Positions 28,843 through 38,253 of a DNA stretch of 64,000 nucleotides are shown in pieces. The position numbers and the translations under genes were made by a program. The stretch is from NCBI GenBank assembly GCA_913058575.1, contig CAJXRF010000011.1, forward strand, positions 20,016 through 84,015. Direction: 5' to 3'. Origin of the DNA: an uncultured Bermanella sp. GTDB taxonomy: Bacteria; Pseudomonadota; Gammaproteobacteria; Pseudomonadales; Oceanobacteraceae. Every line of letters begins with the position of its first letter. Positions within the stretch are counted from its first letter, which is position 1. The notes beneath the pieces are model-generated. The model saw only the letters and a program-made list of their open reading frames with translations, had not been told where the DNA came from and searched no databases.

Positions 28843-29727
28843 TTACAACTTTAAATCTGAAAGCGCTTCTTTTAATACTCGTATCTTTGATGATAAGTGT
28901 TTGCTTTGTGGGTAAACCAACGAAACAGGCCCTCTATCCAGTGCGTACTCGGTAAGAATTGGAACCACTTGTTTATTCTTTAAAGCCTGTGCTGCTATCA
29001 CTTGCTGAGTTTGCACTATGCCATGCCCTTGAATCGCTAAATCCATTAATCCCTCGCCAATATCTAACACCATGTCTCCCGTTACGGCTAGCTTTCTCTC
29101 TTGGGCACCTTGCTTAAAAAGCCACTGGTATAACCGACCAGTACGTGGATACCTAAGATTAAGACAATTATGCTCCTTCAAATCATCCGGTGAAGAAGGT
29201 GTTCCGAATTTATCTAGGTAACTGGCAGAGGCAACCGTCACCAGTTTGATATTACCTAATTGTCTTGCCACCACTCTAGAGTCTGGAATCTCACCAATTC
29301 GAATAGCGGCATCAAAGCCTTCCGCGGTTAAATCCACTAGGCGATCTGTCATTGCCACTTCCATGGTCAGGCCAGGGTTATCTTTGGATAATTGGGCAAG
29401 AATAGGCATAAGGACGGTCCGTCCAAATCCTAAAGGCGCTGAAACTTTTAACACTCCTGACGGGCGCTCTCTCTGAGAGGTAAGTTGTTGCTGCGCATCT
29501 TCAAATTCCAGCAGCAATGCTGAGCAGCGCTCACAAAAAGCTTGCCCATCTGGCGTTAAACTTAAACTTCGCGTTGTACGATTTAAAAGCTTCACTTCCA
29601 AATCGGATTCTAAGCGACTAATGGCCCTAGAGACCCCAGACTGGGTCATATTCAAAGCAGCTGCCGCACCTGTAAAGCTCATTAGCTCTGATGTTTTAAC
29701 GAATATTTTTACAGCGTTTAAATCCAT
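28843..29727 (-). CDS. LysR-family transcriptional regulator
   Basis: SFTGAAAALNMTQSGVSRAISRLESDLEVKLLNRTTRSLSLTPDG. Confidence 0.93.
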   Translation of the reverse strand: MDLNAVKIFVKTSELMSFTGAAAALNMTQSGVSRAISRLESDLEVKLLNRTTRSLSLTPDGQAFCERCSALLLEFEDAQQQLTSQRERPSGVLKVSAPLGFGRTVLMPILAQLSKDNPGLTMEVAMTDRLVDLTAEGFDAAIRIGEIPDSRVVARQLGNIKLVTVASASYLDKFGTPSSPDDLKEHNCLNLRYPRTGRLYQWLFKQGAQERKLAVTGDMVLDIGEGLMDLAIQGHGIVQTQQVIAAQALKNKQVVPILTEYALDRGPVSLVYPQSKHLSSKIRVLKEALSDLKL

Positions 29728-29737
29728 TCCAGCACCA

Positions 29738-29759
29738 ATATATGAATATAATCATATAT
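29738..29759. promoter_or_regulatory. LysR-type dyad in divergent promoter
   Basis: atatatga-atataa-tcatatat perfect 8-bp arms. Confidence 0.5.
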
Positions 29760-29844
29760 ATAATGACTTAAACCATATTTATCTTCAAATAATCATTAAT
29801 TAAACTGCTTTCATCCTATATAACCAAAGAAGGCAGACAACAAA

Positions 29845-30717
29845 ATGAAAACTATATTCGTTACAGGTGGCACCGGAAACAATGGAAAGCCCATCTTAGA
29901 GACACTCGCACAAACCGACTTTTCAGTAAAAGCGCTATTACGAGATCCGTCGAAAGCCGTGGTTCAAGCCGCAAATATTCGCTACATTCAAGGGGATATG
30001 GATGATGTCGCTTCACTGGAAAAAGCACTTGAAGACGTTCATAGCGCTTTCTTAGTGACCGCCTATTCTGAAAGCTTTCCGCTGCAGCATAAACGCTTTA
30101 TAGAGGCTGCTAAAAAAGTAGGTGTTAAGCATATCGTTCAGTTATCAGGCATAGGTGCCGACCCAAAGGCTGAAATACTCACTGCCAAGTGGTTAGGCGA
30201 AGCCGAGCAACACTTAATGTCTTCTGGGCTTCACTGGACTATTTTAAGAGCGGGTTCATTTACTAATAATTTTTTCGCCAATGCTGAATCCATTGCCAAA
30301 GAAGGCATTATTGCTGCGCCTTATGGCCCTTCGGGGGAGGCGCCATTAAGCATTATCGATAACCGAGATATTGGCGCAGTGGCCGCAAAAATACTCACTG
30401 AAGCTGAAGATCACAAAGGTAAAATTTACCATTTAACCGGTAATACGCATCTAAACTACAAACAAATAGCGGGCCTATTTACTAAAGTATTAAACAAGAC
30501 AATAACCTATCAATCGGTTACCGATTTAGAGGCAAAAAATGAGTTACTGCAGTGGCAGGTGCCTGAATTAGTGGCTGATTCATTGATAGAGTTATGGGCT
30601 TCAATACGAAACAGTAAAACGCCACCACCTATCACTAATGATGTTGAACGGATACTGGGTCGCAAACCCAAAACATTTGAACAATTTATCCGTGATCATT
30701 CAAAAACATTCTCCTAA
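29845..30717 (+). CDS. NmrA-like / NAD(P)H-binding SDR protein
   Basis: IFVTGGTGNNGKPILETLAQTDFSVKALLRDPSKA; WTILRAGSFTNNF. Confidence 0.92.
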   Translation: MKTIFVTGGTGNNGKPILETLAQTDFSVKALLRDPSKAVVQAANIRYIQGDMDDVASLEKALEDVHSAFLVTAYSESFPLQHKRFIEAAKKVGVKHIVQLSGIGADPKAEILTAKWLGEAEQHLMSSGLHWTILRAGSFTNNFFANAESIAKEGIIAAPYGPSGEAPLSIIDNRDIGAVAAKILTEAEDHKGKIYHLTGNTHLNYKQIAGLFTKVLNKTITYQSVTDLEAKNELLQWQVPELVADSLIELWASIRNSKTPPPITNDVERILGRKPKTFEQFIRDHSKTFS

Positions 30718-30759
30718 ACCTAAAAACAAATAAATATCCTTGGGGTAAGCCCTAGTACT

Positions 30760-30785
30760 CCCCCCGCTCACTTGGTGAGCGGGGG
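30760..30785. terminator. GC-rich hairpin terminator
   Basis: cccccgctcac-ttg-gtgagcggggg. Confidence 0.65.
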
Positions 30786-31239
30786 TTCATTAAAACGTTG
30801 CTAGCGGATAATCACGGTGAGACTTCCCATAATGATTGCCTTGGTTTTTAACATGAAGGCATGTCTTTTTTCTCGAGGGCTTAGACTTTTGGTCATCGTA
30901 ACCAACTTTGAAACACAATACGGCAGCACCAACAGAACTAAAAAGCACATATGAACTTCTATTGACTCGGTATCTAAAAACTTAATTTCATAGGATCTTT
31001 CAATCAGTAGGTAAATAAGTGTTAGTGCCTTATCAACCCCAGCATCAGGAACCGCTAGACTATACGATTCAGGAAAAACTAAGTGATAAAGTTATGCTGT
31101 CATATTATGACTTTTATGGATAATTCAGCTGTTTTACGTGGCAAGCAGCGGAGAAGAAAACTCGAGAGATTAAAGCGAAAAGAAAAATTGAAAGAACAGG
31201 TCTTGCACTCATTATTTAAATGCAAGACCCAAAGACTGC

Positions 31240-31911
31240 TTAGAAGCGCTTACGTATGCCCACTAAGAATAGTGCCTCATCATCTTCTTGATTATCATCT
31301 ATTTGAGGAGTGTCATCGCTGATGTATGTGACTGCACCAAACAAATCAATGTGGTGAAACTCTGGGAAATCACGGGCCAATTCAGCACGGAAAGTGATTG
31401 CGCTATCTGCATCATCAAAGCTCCATAAACCAGCGGATAAATCTAAATACAAACGGTGAGGTAGGAACTTTTCGTAATTCACTTCCGGATACCAATACTT
31501 GGCTTTGATTTCACGGTTAAGCGCCACTTCCAAACCTTTCAAAAGAGTGCTAGCAACACGGAATTCGGTTAAATCACGAGTATTATCATGCAGGTAGTTA
31601 TAGGTGGTGACACTTGTATCTAAATTGAAGCCATCAAATTTATTGTTGTAACCAAACGACACATCCATTTCCACCGGCATGCCTTCAGCACCGGTACCAT
31701 CGTCCACATTAGATAACCAAACACTGGCATAAGCATCGCCATTACTGTAGTCAGAACCGGCCTGTAAGGCAGCGTTGTTATCGGTTTGTGATAAGCCACG
31801 CCATACATAATCTGTTACAAAGGCAGCATTTTTAGTAAACTTTTCGGCGCTGGCACTCATGGCCGTGATCGCTAACAGCGAACCCGCTGTCAGTGTAATT
31901 AGTTTATTCAT
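31240..31911 (-). CDS. TorF-family putative porin
   Basis: Signal peptide; NAAFVTDYVWRGLSQTDNNAALQAGSDYS...; C-terminal ...FLVGIRKRF; start taken at MNKLITLTAG. Confidence 0.82.
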   Translation of the reverse strand: MNKLITLTAGSLLAITAMSASAEKFTKNAAFVTDYVWRGLSQTDNNAALQAGSDYSNGDAYASVWLSNVDDGTGAEGMPVEMDVSFGYNNKFDGFNLDTSVTTYNYLHDNTRDLTEFRVASTLLKGLEVALNREIKAKYWYPEVNYEKFLPHRLYLDLSAGLWSFDDADSAITFRAELARDFPEFHHIDLFGAVTYISDDTPQIDDNQEDDEALFLVGIRKRF

Positions 31912-32246
31912 GTAAATTCCCTTAGGTATACGTTTTTTATAAGTAAACTTACTATTGTAAGTAAGACGCAATGGTGCCACAGGGCAGACCATCAAACTAG
32001 GCGTAAGATAAAATTAAGCCTAATGAGATGATACGCTATGACGCCAGTGCACCTAACACCTGCACCCAAAGAGATGACACTAAATTCATCGCTCCCGGTA
32101 ATTTTTACAGTGCATTTTAGAGGGAGCAAAAATACTCATGCCTAATTGATAGGAGGCAGCCACGTCGCCAGTCAGTATTTCCTACTTAATTTACCAGAAC
32201 ATATTATAAAAAGAAGGCTCTATTATGGCGGTAAATACATGCTAAT

Positions 32247-34094
32247 TTACCTCAAGGCATTGGCCTTTCGGTAATGACCTTGATAATCAAAAAGCCTATC
32301 TTTAATACGCCAATAATATTTTTGTTTTCTGGCGATTACAAAGTCAGGGCAAGGGAATACCCCCACTAGCTTCAAGGCTGTTTGCAGATCACTCACTTCA
32401 AAAACATTTGTACTGGCATTCTTTATTGCAACTGTCTTTGCAATATTAACAGCCAAACGTTTTGAAAATATTTCATTAAAGATTTTTACTTGGTTCGGTT
32501 TAGAAAAATCAAAAGATTCACTTAGCTGCGCCCCTTCTTCATCATGGTAGATAATTTTTAACTTACTCTCACTCTTACTCTTACTATCATCACTGCCCCC
32601 TTCTAAACTTACCCCAGCACAGCGAATCACTTTGGAATCTTTAAGGCTAAGTGCTTTTTTAAGCATATCATCCGGGTCTACCAGTACCTCTTTGCACGTG
32701 GTGCAAGTGCGAGCCGCAATGTCATTTTCATGGCCGCAATGGGGGCACTCTTTAAATACAAAACGATACTCACATTGTCTTTGTGTATCAGTATCGTCAA
32801 GATCATCCACGAGCCCTTGGCAGCGCCGACCGTAATGCTCCACTAGATCACCATCTTCATCACAAATACCCCAAAATATATTGGGAAATTCACAACTGGG
32901 ACACGGCACTTGCACCGGCTGGCTTTGTTCATTGGGCTTTTTCTCGCCCACTTCAGGCTGGTACAGGTCAAAATCATTACCGGTATAGTCAATCACCAAG
33001 CAGTCTTTTTTATTATCATTTAAACGCAGGCCACGACCGATAATTTGCTGATACAAACTCACCGACTGGGTGGGGCGTAATATGGCAATCATATCCACGT
33101 GAGGGGCATCAAACCCCGTGGTTAATACCGACACATTCACCAAGTACTTAATGTGTTTTTGCTTGAATGATTTAATTAAACTGTCGCGATCAGTACTGTC
33201 GGTGGCACCGGTTATTAGTGCACTGTGCAAAGCGGGTAAGTAACCGTAAATTTCCTTGGCATGATCCACCGTGGCTGCAAATATCATAATGCCTTGTCGA
33301 GTCTCGCCCAACTCTATTACTTGTTCAATAATACCTTTAGTGACTCGGTGATGTTTGCCTAACAAGGCATTAACCTCAGTAGAATTGTATTCACCAGAGG
33401 CATTTTCACGAAGACTACCAAAGTCATAGTGCTCAATGGTGGCATCCACTAATCTGGGCTCGGTTAGGTATTTCTTTTTAATTAAATAGCGCAGTGGCAA
33501 TTCATAAATACAATGTTCGAACGGGCGTTTTTGTTCACTGCGCACTATGCCACGGTAATGCTTTTTATAAATCCAACCCATGCCTAAACGATAAGGCGTA
33601 GCGGTTAACCCCAGCAATTTCACCTTTGGGTTAGATTGCTTTAGTTTGGCAATCACCTGCTGATACTGATTACTTGAAGATTCGTCTTTATCGTCACCTT
33701 CACCTTTTTCTGAGTTGGCTAAATTAACGCGATGACACTCGTCAATAATAATCAGTGAATAAGCTTCATTAAAGTCTTGTAGATTACGAGCCGCCGATTG
33801 AATGCTGGCAAACGTCACCTGATGATGAGTGACTTTTTGTTTTAAGCCAGCGGAGTATATGCCCGCGCTTAACCCTAAACTTTGATATTTTTGATGGTTT
33901 TGTTCCACCAATTCTTTCACATGGGTTAACACCAGAATTTTTCGATTGGCTAAACGGGCCAATTCGGCGATTACCAAGCTTTTTCCCGAACCGGTGGGCA
34001 ATACAATCACCGCCGATTCATTGGTTTTCCGAAAGTGCTTAAGGGTCGCAGCCACGGCGTCTTGTTGGTAATCTCTAAGTTGAAAACTTGCCAC
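32247..34094 (-). CDS. radD: DEAD/DEAH helicase, RadD-like
   Basis: LRDYQQDAV, VLPTGSGKSLV, IIDECHR, LGLTATPYR, QIIGRGLRLNDNKKDCLVIDYTGN; C-terminal Cys4 zinc-binding motifs. Confidence 0.8.
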   Translation of the reverse strand: MASFQLRDYQQDAVAATLKHFRKTNESAVIVLPTGSGKSLVIAELARLANRKILVLTHVKELVEQNHQKYQSLGLSAGIYSAGLKQKVTHHQVTFASIQSAARNLQDFNEAYSLIIIDECHRVNLANSEKGEGDDKDESSSNQYQQVIAKLKQSNPKVKLLGLTATPYRLGMGWIYKKHYRGIVRSEQKRPFEHCIYELPLRYLIKKKYLTEPRLVDATIEHYDFGSLRENASGEYNSTEVNALLGKHHRVTKGIIEQVIELGETRQGIMIFAATVDHAKEIYGYLPALHSALITGATDSTDRDSLIKSFKQKHIKYLVNVSVLTTGFDAPHVDMIAILRPTQSVSLYQQIIGRGLRLNDNKKDCLVIDYTGNDFDLYQPEVGEKKPNEQSQPVQVPCPSCEFPNIFWGICDEDGDLVEHYGRRCQGLVDDLDDTDTQRQCEYRFVFKECPHCGHENDIAARTCTTCKEVLVDPDDMLKKALSLKDSKVIRCAGVSLEGGSDDSKSKSESKLKIIYHDEEGAQLSESFDFSKPNQVKIFNEIFSKRLAVNIAKTVAIKNASTNVFEVSDLQTALKLVGVFPCPDFVIARKQKYYWRIKDRLFDYQGHYRKANALR

Positions 34095-34273
34095 GCAGTG
34101 AGGTGCCTGTAGTGATGGGAGCTGGCTATAATAACAAAAATCAGAATGAACCTATAATTTAAAAGCAATGAATTTAGTCTTCATGAATTTGCAGTAGGGC
34201 AAGCCACTCCACTTGCAAGCCTCGCCTTAGAGTAAGGGCCACTATAGACTGGTGATTCTTGAATCAAGCTGCT

Positions 34274-35158
34274 TTATGTTATCCCTCTATACCATGTTAG
34301 CAGCCCCTTACCTATTTCATGGGGGTAATCTTCTTGAACATAGTGTGTGCCCTTGCCCAAATCAATCATGGTAATATTTGGCAAGTTTTCTTTTATCCAA
34401 GGCACATCCTCAATGGGAATTAACATGCCAGGGTCGGCGTAAAAGCATAACTTAGGCAGTTGTGTTTGGGTTAACCACTGATGATAATCGCCAACGGCTT
34501 TCGCAGTATGAACAGGTTTGCCATCTACCGGCACATCCCGTGGGAATACCCAAACCGGCTTACGACTTTTTAGAGTTTTAAACGGTTCAGAATAAACCGC
34601 CATTTCTGGTTTAGATAAGCTGCGCTCAACATATTCGGGTAACATGTATTTCACAAACTGGTTCGCCACCCCTAACATTAACCAACTCAGCGCTTTAGTC
34701 TGAATTAATTTCATCGCTAACTGCTTAGCCTTTGGCATGTCTTTTAACAGAGTTGGTTTATACATGGCTTCCATAAAAGCCAAGCCCTTAATGTTGTCGC
34801 GGTTTAAATTGGCATAATGAAAACCCAAACCCGAGCCCCAATCCTGCACCACTAGGGTAATATTTATAAGGCCCATTTTCTTAATAAAACCCTCTAAATA
34901 GCCATAAGTATCGGTAAAGCCATAATCAATGTCGGGTTTACCCGATTGGCCAAAACCGATTAAATCCACCGCTATACAGCGTGCATCAGAACTAAGATGA
35001 GGAATAATATTACGCCAAATATAAGAAGAGGTGGGATTGCCATGGATAAACAATATCGGATCCCCTAGACCTTCTTCTACATAATGAATTTCACTGCCAT
35101 TGACCGTTAGGTACTTAGACTCATATGGAAACTCTGCTGATATGGTTGATGCGTTCAT
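34274..35158 (-). CDS. haloalkane dehalogenase (HLD-II-like)
   Basis: FIHGNPTSSYIWRNIIPHL, VVQDWGSGLGFHYA, GTHYVQED. Confidence 0.88.
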   Translation of the reverse strand: MNASTISAEFPYESKYLTVNGSEIHYVEEGLGDPILFIHGNPTSSYIWRNIIPHLSSDARCIAVDLIGFGQSGKPDIDYGFTDTYGYLEGFIKKMGLINITLVVQDWGSGLGFHYANLNRDNIKGLAFMEAMYKPTLLKDMPKAKQLAMKLIQTKALSWLMLGVANQFVKYMLPEYVERSLSKPEMAVYSEPFKTLKSRKPVWVFPRDVPVDGKPVHTAKAVGDYHQWLTQTQLPKLCFYADPGMLIPIEDVPWIKENLPNITMIDLGKGTHYVQEDYPHEIGKGLLTWYRGIT

Positions 35159-35190
35159 ATCCCCACCTCTATTCGTGATAGCCTGCGAAT

Positions 35191-35505
35191 TTAATCGATG
35201 GCAATTGAAAAATTAGACGAAACCATGTCGGTTCTTAAATGTTTAATCGCCAAATACTCAGCCGAATTCAAACAATCTTTTAACTGTTGCATAGACGGGA
35301 ATGTCACCAAGGATAATTTGGCATCTTGATTTGGCCACTCACCTTCCTGTAAATCGATGGATTGCTCAGAGTTTCCTATTACCAAAACTTGTGCTTGGTA
35401 TTTCATAAAAATAGGGTGGGCCGCCTGGCCATATTCCATTAACGAGCCATGGGCTGCTGGTAAAATAAGCGATGAAATAAGATACGCGGGTTTAGGCTGT
35501 GACAT
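35191..35505 (-). CDS. DUF1330-like small protein
   Basis: Start taken at MSQPKPAYLISSLILPAAHG; YGQAAHPIFMKYQAQVLVIGN; NSAEYLAIKHLRT. Confidence 0.7.
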   Translation of the reverse strand: MSQPKPAYLISSLILPAAHGSLMEYGQAAHPIFMKYQAQVLVIGNSEQSIDLQEGEWPNQDAKLSLVTFPSMQQLKDCLNSAEYLAIKHLRTDMVSSNFSIAID

Positions 35506-36106
35506 AAGCTTCTCCCATAGCATCAAAAACTTTACCATTGGCTTCACCCATAATACTGGCACGGTAATAAGTGGCCACATCACTGGCAGCAATACCCGAG
35601 CGGCTATCTATGCCCCACTGTTCCATGGTTTCTTTCACCATACTTGGGCTTACTGCATTTATTTTTTTACCCTCCGTTAGTTCTAGCGCGGCCGTGGCGA
35701 CAAAGGCATTCACCGCAGCGACTCCCATGGCAATGGCGGCTGTGCCTGGCATAGGATGGTTTGAAGCTTGTCCCGAGGTTAGGGTAATTGAACCCCCTTC
35801 ATTTAAATATTCTAGGCCAATGCGCACTAGGTTCACCTGCCCCATTAATTTATTATTCAGTACCGTGGCATAACCGGCGTCCGGCATTTCTTGCAGGCTG
35901 CCCATTTCACCATTGCCCGCCATGCTCACGATGGCATCGACCTTTCCTGCTTTTTTATATAGCGCCAGAATCGATTCTTTGCTCTCAATGTCTACGATAA
36001 AGTCGCCATGACTGTGACCCACAGCAATGACCTCGTTGTCTTTTTGTAAATTTTCTACCATGGCTTTACCGATAATGCCGTTGGCACCGATTGCTAAAAT
36101 TTTCAT
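35492..36106 (-). CDS. short-chain dehydrogenase-like protein with degenerate YxxxK
   Basis: MKILAIGANGIIGKAMVENL; TLTSGQASNHPMPGTAAIAMGVAAVNAFVATAALEL; 14-nt overlap with the DUF1330-like gene. Confidence 0.82.
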   Translation of the reverse strand: MKILAIGANGIIGKAMVENLQKDNEVIAVGHSHGDFIVDIESKESILALYKKAGKVDAIVSMAGNGEMGSLQEMPDAGYATVLNNKLMGQVNLVRIGLEYLNEGGSITLTSGQASNHPMPGTAAIAMGVAAVNAFVATAALELTEGKKINAVSPSMVKETMEQWGIDSRSGIAASDVATYYRASIMGEANGKVFDAMGEAYVTA

Positions 36107-36120
36107 AAATAATTCCTTAA

Positions 36121-37107
36121 TTAAAATTGTGTTATTTGTAACCAATCAAGCATCGTGTTGGCGAGCTGATCGGATTGATCTTCTTGTAAAAAGTGCGAAG
36201 CATTTTCGATCGTAATATGAGGCTGGTGTTTTGCCCCACTAAAATTCTGCTGAATTTTTTTGTCGTAATCACGCTCTGCCAAGAACGGATCTCTATCACT
36301 AAACATGGTTAATACCGGATGCGGCCATTGCTTAAGTTTTTGCCAGTCAGCATTTACGCCATCTAAATCAGAGGCAACAATTTCGGGCATCTTACGGGGC
36401 CCCGCATAATATTCTGGGTTTGGAAAAGGCGCGTTATACGCTTGCATCTCAGCAGGGCTTAATTGGCGAGTGGTGAGTAATTGTAAAATCTGGCCAAGAT
36501 CCAATTGTTTTGCGTGGCGGAAATATCCAGCCCAGTTGCCATAATTAATCTTGTTGGCAAAACTTTCGATACTGGCTTTACCCGCCATGGCCGCTAATAC
36601 TTTAAGCACCTTAGGCACCATAAATTTTTCTAAGCCTTTCATTTCGGCCAGCGCGGTATTCGAAACCACCACACGATCTAACCACTGAGGCTGCTGCGCT
36701 AAAACTCGCAAACCTATCATGCCGCCCCAATCCTGAAAGAACGCCGCCCCGTGGTTAATTCCCAACTGCTGTACAAAACTGTGCATCCATTTCACATGGT
36801 TAGAGTAAGTGTGGCTGTCTGCACTAATGGGTTTATCTGACTTACCAAAGCCCATTAAATCTGGGGCAATGACCCGATAACCTGCTGCTACTAAGGTGGG
36901 AATCATATGGCGATACAAATAGCTCCAAGACGGCTGACCGTGAAATAGAAAGATGACCTTTTGCTGTGCATTATCAGCTGCTCGACCTTCATCAAGATAA
37001 TGCAGACGCATGCCATCAACCTGCATGTAATGGGGCTTAAACGGATAATCACTAAGGTTTTCAAACGCTTCATCCGGTGTTCTTAAGGTATTGGCTTTAA
37101 TCTTCAT
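36121..37107 (-). CDS. haloalkane dehalogenase-like alpha/beta hydrolase (HLD-I-like)
   Basis: FLFHGQPSWSYLYRHMIPTL, APDLMGFGKSDKP, FFQDWGGMIGL, ASHFLQED. Confidence 0.82.
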   Translation of the reverse strand: MKIKANTLRTPDEAFENLSDYPFKPHYMQVDGMRLHYLDEGRAADNAQQKVIFLFHGQPSWSYLYRHMIPTLVAAGYRVIAPDLMGFGKSDKPISADSHTYSNHVKWMHSFVQQLGINHGAAFFQDWGGMIGLRVLAQQPQWLDRVVVSNTALAEMKGLEKFMVPKVLKVLAAMAGKASIESFANKINYGNWAGYFRHAKQLDLGQILQLLTTRQLSPAEMQAYNAPFPNPEYYAGPRKMPEIVASDLDGVNADWQKLKQWPHPVLTMFSDRDPFLAERDYDKKIQQNFSGAKHQPHITIENASHFLQEDQSDQLANTMLDWLQITQF

Positions 37108-37225
37108 ATGGCGACCCTCACTTCTGGCGTTTGATGGCTGTACTCATTGCATAGAGCTACTTTAGGCCAAGTAATGGTCAGTAAAAAGCATAGCTTTTTG
37201 TACATCTACGTCATATTATTTGACC

Positions 37226-38077
37226 ATGACGAATCTAGAGCACTTCCACGTAATTGAAGCCATCTGCACCGAAGGCAGCTTTCAGAAAGCCAGCGAGAAA
37301 CTGCATAAGGTACGCTCTGCGGTGTCTTATTCGGTAAAGCAGGTAGAGGATTACTATGGCCTACAGATATTCAACCGCCAAACCTACCGGCCCGAGCTAA
37401 CCGCAGAAGGTAAGGTATTAATTACCCAAATACGCCGCCTGTTGAGGCAAGCCAATGAATTCGAAAGCTTTGTCAGTGAAATGAAAGGTGATAATGAAAC
37501 GGAAATAAGACTCGGCGTCAGCTCAATTTTTCCCATCGAAAAAATCACCGACTTATTGATTACACTTAAAAAAGAATTTCCTCGCACCACCGTTCATTTA
37601 GAAATAGAAGTGGCCTCGGGAGAAAGAATGTTATTAGAAGAGAAAGTAGACATCGGTATTTATGGCACACCCAGCCGCCATAAGCTTATTGATCACAAAC
37701 AAATCGACACGCTCAATATCCCTTTAGTGATATCCGATAAGCTGCCACTAAAAAACAGCGCACACGTCACCGAGGCTGACCTAGCCAGCTACCCGCAAAT
37801 TATTATCAAATCCACCGACCGACAATCACCAGATACCAATATAGTCGATGATGCGGCCAAGTGGTATGTTACCGACCAATACACCAAAAAGAGCTTAATT
37901 ACTTCCGGCCTTGGCTGGGGCAGAATGCCCATCCACCTTGTTGAAAAAGAATTAAAAGATAAAAGCTTAATTTCGCTGGATACTCAGGGAGAGCTAAATC
38001 TTCCCATTTATATCGCCAAGTTAAAAAATAAAGTGCAAGGGCCCGTAGCCCAAAGAATATGGAGTCACTTCCTATAA
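37226..38077 (+). CDS. LysR-family transcriptional regulator
   Basis: SFQKASEKLHKVRSAVSYSVKQVEDYYGLQIFNRQTYRPELTAEG. Confidence 0.92.
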   Translation: MTNLEHFHVIEAICTEGSFQKASEKLHKVRSAVSYSVKQVEDYYGLQIFNRQTYRPELTAEGKVLITQIRRLLRQANEFESFVSEMKGDNETEIRLGVSSIFPIEKITDLLITLKKEFPRTTVHLEIEVASGERMLLEEKVDIGIYGTPSRHKLIDHKQIDTLNIPLVISDKLPLKNSAHVTEADLASYPQIIIKSTDRQSPDTNIVDDAAKWYVTDQYTKKSLITSGLGWGRMPIHLVEKELKDKSLISLDTQGELNLPIYIAKLKNKVQGPVAQRIWSHFL

Positions 38078-38199
38078 ACACCCATAACTAATATTTAAAA
38101 ACAGACCGGGTATTTGCAAAGGAAATAACAAGATAGCAGCAGTGTGAAATTAATTAAGCTATATCACAATGTTTTGTAGCCGAGCCCAATATACTCTGA

Positions 38200-38221
38200 A
38201 TAGGCGGATTCCTCCGCCTAT
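38200..38221. other. hairpin between convergent genes
   Basis: ataggcgga-ttcc-tccgcctat, perfect 9-bp stem, no T-run on either side. Confidence 0.6.
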
Positions 38222-38253
38222 GAGCAGTGCCTTTTGAAATCGAATTCAGCTGA

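Noticed and set aside
31083-31322. 79-aa plus ORF starting with GTG
   Set aside because: Overlaps the 3' end of the TorF-like porin gene, Lys/Arg-rich without family features
35506-35592. N-terminal extension of the DUF1330-like ORF
   Set aside because: Lies inside the SDR-like gene; internal MSQPKPAYL start is more plausible
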